Shown piece by piece: positions 1 to 3,803 of a stretch of DNA of 5,435 nt. Each line of letters begins with the position of its first letter. The stretch's first letter is position 1. Below the pieces are notes generated by a model. The model made no database searches and was not told the DNA's origin. It was given only the letters and a program-made list of their open reading frames with translations. Position numbers and translations under genes: made by a program. Source of the DNA: an uncultured Ruminococcus sp. (GTDB lineage Bacteria > Bacillota > Clostridia > Oscillospirales > Acutalibacteraceae); contig CACXDV010000103.1 in the NCBI GenBank assembly GCA_902766585.1, positions 1 through 5,435 on the forward strand, written 5' to 3'.

Positions 1-77
1 CCAACATTTTTCAATATCTATCACAAAACTAATTAAAAAATTAAATTAATACCACAAATTGTTCATTGTTATTCCGA

Positions 78-106
78 TTGACATAAGCCGTTTTTTGTGT
101 TATCGT
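78..106 (+). promoter_or_regulatory. Putative sigma-A promoter for coaB-coaC
   Basis: A perfect -35 box, TTGACA, lies at 78-83. After a 17-base spacer comes TATCGT at 101-106, which matches the -10 consensus TATAAT at four of six positions. The predicted start of transcription, near 113, leaves a leader of under 20 bases that is just long enough to hold the ribosome binding site. The bases upstream (1-77) are very AT-rich and contain no gene that I can see. This is inferred from sequence only; the -10 box is imperfect. Confidence 0.6.
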
Positions 107-117
107 TTGTAATGAAT

Positions 118-122
118 GGAGG
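118..122 (+). promoter_or_regulatory. Ribosome binding site that fixes the coaB start
   Basis: GGAGG at 118-122 lies eight bases before the ATG at 131. An in-frame ATG at 116 would add five residues, but it overlaps this site and has no ribosome binding site of its own. The protein from 131 begins MSKTILITAGGT, which is how CoaB proteins normally begin, so 131 is preferred. Confidence 0.8.
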
Positions 123-130
123 TATGGCTC

Positions 131-856
131 ATGTCAAAGACAATACTTATAACGGCAGGAGGAACACTTGAACCGATCGACCGCGTAAGAAGCATAACAA
201 ATACGGGAACAGGAAAGCTCGGCAGTCTGATCGCCGATGCATTTTCAGAATATGAGGATACGGACAGGATATTCTATGTCCACGCAGCCAACGCCTGTCT
301 TCCGAAAACGGAAAAGGCTGTTCTCTGCCCCATACGCTCAACCGATGACCTTGAAAAAACTGTAAAGGAGCTTTGCAGCAAGGAGCATATAGATATAGTA
401 ATACACAGTATGGCAGTAAGTGATTATCGTGTGCGTTCCGTTGTCGAAGCATCTGCTCTTGCAAATACCGATCTGAATGAAGAGGAGCTTCTGAAGCTTT
501 TTGACAGGGAAGACCTGAACAAAAAATACAACAAACTGCCCTCAAAGCTGAATTCGCCCGTCATACTGTTAGAACCGACACCAAAAATAATACCGTTATT
601 CCGCAGTCTTCTTCCCGAAGCGGTGATAGTGGGCTTCAAGCTATTAGATAATGTAAGCCATGAAGAACTTATCAATACCGCATTAATTCTACTCAGAAAG
701 AACGGCTGCAGCTATGTTCTTGCAAATGATTATTCCACGGTAGAAGCAGGAAAACATACAGGCTATCTGATAGACAGCAGCGGAAATGAAAATGAATTTA
801 TAGGAAAACAGGCTATAGCAGAAGGAATAGCATCCGTACTGCTGAAAGGAGAATAA
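131..856 (+). CDS. coaB: Phosphopantothenate--cysteine ligase (CoaB), stand-alone streptococcal/clostridial type
   Basis: This 241-residue protein is recognised as the free-standing form of CoaB. The enzyme uses a nucleoside triphosphate to join cysteine to 4'-phosphopantothenate in cytoplasmic coenzyme A synthesis. Visible family features are the N-terminal nucleotide-binding stretch LITAGGTLEPIDRVRSITN (residues 6-24), followed by TGTGKLG; MAVSDY at 94-99; KLPSKLNS at 135-142, where the family has its KISS-like lysine/serine active-site loop; PTPKII at 149-154; VGFKLLDN at 167-174; and LANDYS at 197-202. The length suits the stand-alone family; in most bacteria this domain is the C-terminal half of a CoaBC fusion. 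The stop codon is followed two bases later by coaC, so the two genes are almost certainly co-transcribed and translationally close. The start at 131 is chosen over 116 from the ribosome binding site. Family assignment is confident; exact NTP preference (CTP or ATP) cannot be read from the sequence. Confidence 0.92.
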   Translation: MSKTILITAGGTLEPIDRVRSITNTGTGKLGSLIADAFSEYEDTDRIFYVHAANACLPKTEKAVLCPIRSTDDLEKTVKELCSKEHIDIVIHSMAVSDYRVRSVVEASALANTDLNEEELLKLFDREDLNKKYNKLPSKLNSPVILLEPTPKIIPLFRSLLPEAVIVGFKLLDNVSHEELINTALILLRKNGCSYVLANDYSTVEAGKHTGYLIDSSGNENEFIGKQAIAEGIASVLLKGE

Positions 857-858
857 GA

Positions 859-1392
859 ATGAAAAACATTGTATTAGGAATAACAGGCAGCATATCGGCA
901 TATAAGGCTGCCGATATTGCCAATGCGCTCACAAAGGAGGGCAGCAGCGTATATACCGTAATGACGAGGGCAGCGGAACGATTCATCACTCCCCTTACCC
1001 TCCAGACGCTTACAAAAAACAAGGTATATACCGATATGTTCGAGCTTGATGAACCGTCACAGGTAGCCCATATTGCTCTTGCATCAAAGGCTGACCTTGT
1101 GCTTATTGCTCCCGCGTCGGCTGATATAATAGCAAAGCTTGCCTGCGGTATAGCTGATGATATGCTCACCTCCGTAATGCTGGCGGTAAAGGATACTCCC
1201 GTAATAGTATGCCCCGCAATGAACACCAATATGTATGAAAATCCCGTCACTCAGAAAAACATACGCACCCTCAAAGAATACGGCTTTGAAATTGTTGAAC
1301 CTCGTGAAGCCATGCTTGCCTGCGGAACCAAGGGCAAGGGCGCGCTTGCCGAACAGGAAAGAATACTTGAAGCTGTCCATAAATATCTTTAA
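859..1392 (+). CDS. coaC: Phosphopantothenoylcysteine decarboxylase (CoaC), stand-alone flavoprotein
   Basis: This 177-residue FMN-dependent decarboxylase of the HFCD flavoprotein family converts 4'-phosphopantothenoylcysteine, the CoaB product, into 4'-phosphopantetheine in the cytoplasm. The N-terminal FMN-binding motif GITGSISAYKA begins at residue 7. The catalytic histidine is likely H71 in VAHIALA. The stretch IAPASADIIAKLACGIADD spans about 83-101, the substrate-binding PAMNTNMY motif is at 119-126, and the substrate-clamp region LACGTKGKGALAE at 153-165 contains the expected cysteine (C155). All key elements are present and the length is normal for the separate enzyme. The start ATG is two bases after the coaB stop, and AAAGGAG at 845-851, inside the end of coaB, is its ribosome binding site. 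It is the last gene of the operon, with a terminator directly after the stop. Confidence 0.94.
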   Translation: MKNIVLGITGSISAYKAADIANALTKEGSSVYTVMTRAAERFITPLTLQTLTKNKVYTDMFELDEPSQVAHIALASKADLVLIAPASADIIAKLACGIADDMLTSVMLAVKDTPVIVCPAMNTNMYENPVTQKNIRTLKEYGFEIVEPREAMLACGTKGKGALAEQERILEAVHKYL

Positions 1393-1402
1393 AGATGATA
1401 AT

Positions 1403-1433
1403 GCCCGAAAGCGAAATGCCTTCGGGCTTTTTT
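1403..1433 (+). terminator. Rho-independent terminator of the coaB-coaC operon
   Basis: GCCCGAA at 1403-1409 pairs with TTCGGGC at 1421-1427, and a small inner GC/GC pairing may tighten the loop. Six T residues follow at 1428-1433. It begins ten bases after the coaC stop. In the opposite direction the hairpin is followed by a mixed sequence rather than a T-run, so it would serve the convergent cohesin-like gene only weakly. Confidence 0.9.
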
Positions 1434-1461
1434 ATGTATAATTCAATAAATACAGTATATA

Positions 1462-2226
1462 CTATTTTTTATCATTTTTCTTACGCAAAACAAGAGCCGT
1501 TCCGACAATTCCGAAGGAGATAAGGACACCCGCGCCGATAATAAGGAGCTGTTTTTCATTACCCGCCTCTTCATTTCGGTTTACGATATCCATTATCTCA
1601 GTTTCTTCATTATTCTCACTTTTCTCTGTTTCAGATACCTCCGCGGGAACTGATATTTTAGTCGAAAATGAGCTTTGAAGAACAGGCACACTTTTTTGTG
1701 AGGCTTCCTGTTCAGGCAGTTCAATTTTTCTGCTGTCCTCAGAAATAACTCTTGTTTCATTTTTCTCACGAGAAATACTGATAACTGCCGGTTCTCCGGC
1801 TTTCAGCCGTGAGCCGTCAGAAGCAAGTATTTCATTTATGCCGCAGGAAACAAAATAACTGCTTCTATCCGAAAGATAATCAAAATTAAGCTTTAATGAT
1901 ATAGTATGTACATTTTCGTTCCTTGTTATGTATATTATCCTTGCGCCATTATCGGTGAGAGAATCATCTGTCCTGTCACCCTCAAGCTTATTGACCGTAT
2001 CGACAGCTTTAAGACTCAATGCCTCTTTATCAAAGCCGACAGAAATATCTGCCGCGCCGATACTGCCTTCGCTTGTGATATCGACTGTAACATAGAAGCC
2101 CTTTTTACCGTTCTTTTCCTTTGCCGAAAGTGTTACCCCGGCATCCTCAGATACGGCAAGGCATACAGCTCCGTTAAACAGAAAAATAATAAGGCTTAAA
2201 AGAAAAGCTGATGTTTTCTTTAACAT
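1462..2226 (-). CDS. Secreted, membrane-anchored protein with a cohesin-like domain
   Basis: This is a 254-residue predicted surface protein. Residues 1-24 form a signal peptide (MLKKT, a hydrophobic core, and probable cleavage after CLA). Residues about 28-152 look like one cohesin-like beta-sandwich: a GFYVTVDI strand, the GAADISVGFDKEALSLKAV stretch at 57-75, which is typical of cohesin and related domains, and later alternating beta strands. Residues about 153-225 are a charged, Ser/Glu-rich linker. Residues 226-248 form a transmembrane helix, followed by the positive tail RKKNDKK. No LPXTG-like sorting signal is seen, so the protein should stay in the membrane with the domain outside. 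Cohesins bind dockerins in cellulosomes, but similar folds occur in non-cellulosomal adhesion proteins, so binding to a dockerin is not shown. GGAGGG at 2232-2237 is the ribosome binding site. The open frame and topology are firm; the domain name is a resemblance judged by eye. Confidence 0.7.
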   Translation of the reverse strand: MLKKTSAFLLSLIIFLFNGAVCLAVSEDAGVTLSAKEKNGKKGFYVTVDITSEGSIGAADISVGFDKEALSLKAVDTVNKLEGDRTDDSLTDNGARIIYITRNENVHTISLKLNFDYLSDRSSYFVSCGINEILASDGSRLKAGEPAVISISREKNETRVISEDSRKIELPEQEASQKSVPVLQSSFSTKISVPAEVSETEKSENNEETEIMDIVNRNEEAGNEKQLLIIGAGVLISFGIVGTALVLRKKNDKK

Positions 2227-2245
2227 TTTTTCCCTCCATAAAACC

Positions 2246-2276
2246 GAATAATATTATTTTTGCCGTCCATACTAAT
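2246..2276 (+). promoter_or_regulatory. Possible sigma-E-like (mother cell) promoter for the coat operon
   Basis: GAATAAT at 2246-2252 resembles the B. subtilis sigma-E -35 element (kmATATT). After 15 bases, CATACTAAT at 2268-2276 resembles the -10 element (CATACAnT), keeping CATAC but not the last positions. The location and spacing suit genes made in the mother cell during sporulation, which is when coat proteins are expected. The predicted transcript start, near 2282, falls at the left arm of the inverted repeat. This is a tentative match to a consensus from a distant species. Confidence 0.35.
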
Positions 2277-2297
2277 ATCGAAGCGGTACATTTCCAA
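2269..2297 (-). promoter_or_regulatory. Possible sigma-A promoter for the cohesin-like gene
   Basis: On the - strand, TTGGAA (2292-2297) and TAGTAT (2269-2274) are separated by exactly 17 bases. Each matches the sigma-A consensus at four of six positions. The predicted transcript would start near 2262, about 36 bases before the ATG. The -35 box falls in the loop between the two arms of the inverted repeat at 2283-2311. In such AT-rich DNA a match of this quality can arise by chance. Confidence 0.4.
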
Positions 2298-2311
2298 AAC
2301 CCCCGTACCGC
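2283..2311. repeat. 7-bp inverted repeat in the divergent control region
   Basis: GCGGTAC at 2283-2289 is the exact reverse complement of GTACCGC at 2305-2311, with a 15-base loop between. The arm centres are 22 bases apart, about two helical turns, which is typical of an operator bound by a dimer. In RNA from the coat operon it could also fold as a hairpin just before the ribosome binding site at 2320. No T-run follows, so it is not a terminator. Confidence 0.6.
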
Positions 2312-2319
2312 AAATAAAC

Positions 2320-2325
2320 AGGAGG
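2320..2325 (+). promoter_or_regulatory. Ribosome binding site that fixes the start of the 57-residue coat operon gene
   Basis: A perfect AGGAGG lies nine bases before the ATG at 2335. The frame is open upstream to an ATG at 2260, which would add 25 residues. That start has no ribosome binding site, and its extension would run through the inverted repeat and possible promoters, so 2335 is chosen. Confidence 0.85.
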
Positions 2326-2334
2326 CAGACAGAT

Positions 2335-2508
2335 ATGACAGAAAAAGAACTTCTGTATGTAGAGGACGCTCTCGGACACGAGAAATATCTCCGCACACAG
2401 CTTTGCGAAACAGCCAACAGCCTTCAGGACAGTGAGCTAAAGGAGTTTGCCCAGCGCATACGCAGCAAGCACGAATCAGTATTCCAGAGCTTTTACCATT
2501 TGCTTTGA
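2335..2508 (+). CDS. Small helical protein, first gene of a spore coat gene pair
   Basis: This is a 57-residue soluble protein with no signal peptide or membrane segment. It begins MTEKELLYVEDALGHEKYL and appears to form two amphipathic helices separated by a short turn near residues 29-33 (SLQDS). I recall similar small proteins next to CotF-family coat genes in Clostridia, usually annotated as hypothetical or spore coat protein; this is from memory. The next gene, a CotF-like protein, starts 15 bases after the stop with its own AGGAGG site, so the two form an operon. The layout of a short acidic N-terminal motif followed by paired helices resembles the neighbour, suggesting a related two-helix unit that could pair with it. 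The role in the spore is inferred from the neighbour; no enzyme motif is visible. Confidence 0.7.
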   Translation: MTEKELLYVEDALGHEKYLRTQLCETANSLQDSELKEFAQRIRSKHESVFQSFYHLL

Positions 2509-2523
2509 CAGGAGGACAGGCAT

Positions 2524-2781
2524 ATGAACGACAGAGATCTTATGGAAAATCTTCTTTTGCTTGAAAAGGGAGTCTGTGACCTGTACCTTCACGGTGCAAT
2601 AGAATCCTCAAGCCCCGATGTACACCGCGCCTTCACATCATCACTCAGCACCGCGCTGGAGCTTCAGGAACAGCTTTACAGCCATATGGAGCAGAAGGGC
2701 TGGTATCAGACCGAGCAGGCGCCTCAGAACAAGCTCAGTTCAGTAAAAATGAAATTCGGAGCTTCCTCATCACAGTGCTGA
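2524..2781 (+). CDS. CotF-family spore coat protein
   Basis: This 85-residue protein is recognised as a short member of the CotF (Coat_F) family, whose members belong to the spore coat and have a ferritin-like helical fold. The opening NDRDLMENLLLLEK is the family's usual N-terminus. The middle (ESSSPDVHRAF) has the familiar pattern in which a Ser/Pro turn precedes the second long helix. The stretch from LQEQLYSHMEQKGWY to the following EQAPQNKL, ending near KMKF at about residues 75-78, matches the family's conserved 'MxxKGWYxxEQA' tail. The C-terminus GASSSQC contains a terminal cysteine that might form disulfide cross-links in the coat. AGGAGG at 2510-2515 lies eight bases before the ATG. 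The gene is second in the operon and is followed by a hairpin at 2810-2850. Family membership is fairly certain, but whether it is in the coat of this species is inferred. Confidence 0.85.
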   Translation: MNDRDLMENLLLLEKGVCDLYLHGAIESSSPDVHRAFTSSLSTALELQEQLYSHMEQKGWYQTEQAPQNKLSSVKMKFGASSSQC

Positions 2782-2809
2782 AAATGACAACTGACTGCAA
2801 TTGAAGCAA

Positions 2810-2850
2810 AATATCAGCCATACCATGACACATACGGTATGGCTGATATT
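2810..2850. terminator. Bidirectional terminator between the coat operon and ksgA
   Basis: A perfect 15-bp stem (2810-2824 with 2836-2850) closes an 11-base loop. On the + strand it is followed by ATTTTAT. On the - strand the T residues at the end of the stem run into TTTTGC. It sits between the stop at 2781 and the stop of the convergent ksgA at 2887, so it most likely ends transcription from both sides. The T-runs are short, but the stem is unusually long and exact. Confidence 0.8.
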
Positions 2851-2886
2851 ATTTTATCACAAACAAGATATTATGTATACATCAAA

Positions 2887-3744
2887 TCAAGCTTGAGTCA
2901 AAGCATCAGCGATTTTTGCAAACTGTTCCATAGTCATTTCCTCAGCTCTTGCATTAGCCGGAATACCCGCCCCCGCAAGCAGTTCTGCAGCGCTGCTTTT
3001 CGGCATTGACAAGCCGGAGCTGAGCGAATTTGAAAGAGTTTTTCTTCTCTGTGAAAAGGCTGCCTTTACCACGCGGAAAAAGCTTTTTTCATCATTCAGG
3101 CTTACCGGCGGTTCTTTCAGTATATTCAGCTTTATAACAGCCGAATCGACCTTCGGCGCAGGCAGAAAGCTTCCCTTTGACACCTTGAACAAAAGCTCAG
3201 GTGAGCTGTAATAATGCACCGCGGCACTTATAGCGCCCGATTCTCTTGTACCCGGTTGAGCGCATATCCTGTCGGCAGCCTCCTTCTGCACCATAACGGT
3301 AAGCGAGCTTATGGGAAGCTTTTCCTCAAGCAGCTTCATTATCATGGGAGAGGTTATATAGTACGGCAGATTCGCACAGACTACCACATCTCCGTTACCG
3401 AATTCCTCCTCGATGAGCCTTTTCAGATCAAGCTTCATAGCATCACCGCTGATGACCTTTATATTATCATGGTCGCACAGGGTTTCCGAAAGCACCGGAA
3501 GAAGTCTTTTATCAAGTTCAACGGCAACGACCTTATAAGCCTTTTTTGCCAGTTCATTTGTAAGCACGCCCGCGCCGGGACCTATTTCTATTGCCCCCGT
3601 ATTTTCCCCGCAGCCGCAAAGCTCCGCCATTTTCGGACATACAGAAGGATTTATCAGAAAATTCTGTCCGAGAGCCTTTGAAAAGGTAAATCCGTGCTTT
3701 GACAGTACACCCTTAACATATGAAATATCCGTTAGTCTGTCCAT
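2887..3744 (-). CDS. rsmA: 16S rRNA (adenine1518-N6/adenine1519-N6)-dimethyltransferase (KsgA/RsmA)
   Basis: This complete 285-residue enzyme uses S-adenosylmethionine to dimethylate two adjacent adenines in the loop of helix 45 of 16S rRNA during small-subunit maturation; loss of this activity in other bacteria gives kasugamycin resistance. All family motifs are present: LGQNFL at 25-30, the SAM-binding EIGPGAGVLT at 53-62, acidic VELD at 75-78, GDAM at 100-103, the catalytic NLPYY at 125-129, PAPKVDSAV at 195-203 and FSQRRKTL at 230-237. The C-terminal RNA-binding domain ends with the usual RAEEMTMEQF motif. The start codon ATG (3742-3744) is preceded on its strand by an AAAGGAAGGA ribosome binding site (3751-3760). 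The 59-base gap to cotH holds a terminator but no convincing promoter, so read-through from cotH or a promoter inside cotH may drive it. Confidence 0.97.
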   Translation of the reverse strand: MDRLTDISYVKGVLSKHGFTFSKALGQNFLINPSVCPKMAELCGCGENTGAIEIGPGAGVLTNELAKKAYKVVAVELDKRLLPVLSETLCDHDNIKVISGDAMKLDLKRLIEEEFGNGDVVVCANLPYYITSPMIMKLLEEKLPISSLTVMVQKEAADRICAQPGTRESGAISAAVHYYSSPELLFKVSKGSFLPAPKVDSAVIKLNILKEPPVSLNDEKSFFRVVKAAFSQRRKTLSNSLSSGLSMPKSSAAELLAGAGIPANARAEEMTMEQFAKIADALTQA

Positions 3745-3760
3745 AGTATTTCCTTCCTTT

Positions 3761-3796
3761 AAAAACAGCGCTCCCCCGAATAAGACGTAGGAGCGC
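3761..3796 (-). terminator. Terminator after the CotH gene, immediately before ksgA
   Basis: Read on the - strand, GCGCTCC (3790-3796) pairs exactly with GGAGCGC (3768-3774) around a 15-base loop. Two bases later comes TTTTT (3761-3765). It begins seven bases after the cotH stop and ends directly against the ksgA ribosome binding site. The stem is GC-rich, so it should be effective, although the long loop and short T-run leave room for partial read-through into ksgA. Confidence 0.75.
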
Positions 3797-3803
3797 AGTT
3801 CTA

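Noticed and set aside
147..545. 132-residue open frame on the - strand inside coaB
   Set aside because: It lies wholly antisense to the well-supported coaB, has cysteine- and arginine-rich composition with no known motif, and has no fitting ribosome binding site.
813..1250. 145-residue open frame on the - strand across coaC
   Set aside because: It is antisense to coaC, whose motifs are complete. Its Ser/Ala/Ile-rich composition is what antisense reading of this gene would give.
1454..1463. Perfect 10-bp palindrome AGTATATACT at the end of the cohesin-like gene
   Set aside because: It is short, AT-rich and overlaps a stop codon between convergent genes, so chance is the simplest explanation.
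2116..2116. Possible LPXTG-like sortase signal in the cohesin-like protein
   Set aside because: No LPXTG or close variant precedes the C-terminal hydrophobic segment (the residues before it are NEEAGNEKQ), so membrane anchoring is the better reading.
3214..3681. 155-residue open frame on the + strand inside ksgA
   Set aside because: It is antisense to ksgA, which has every family motif; the product has no recognisable domain.
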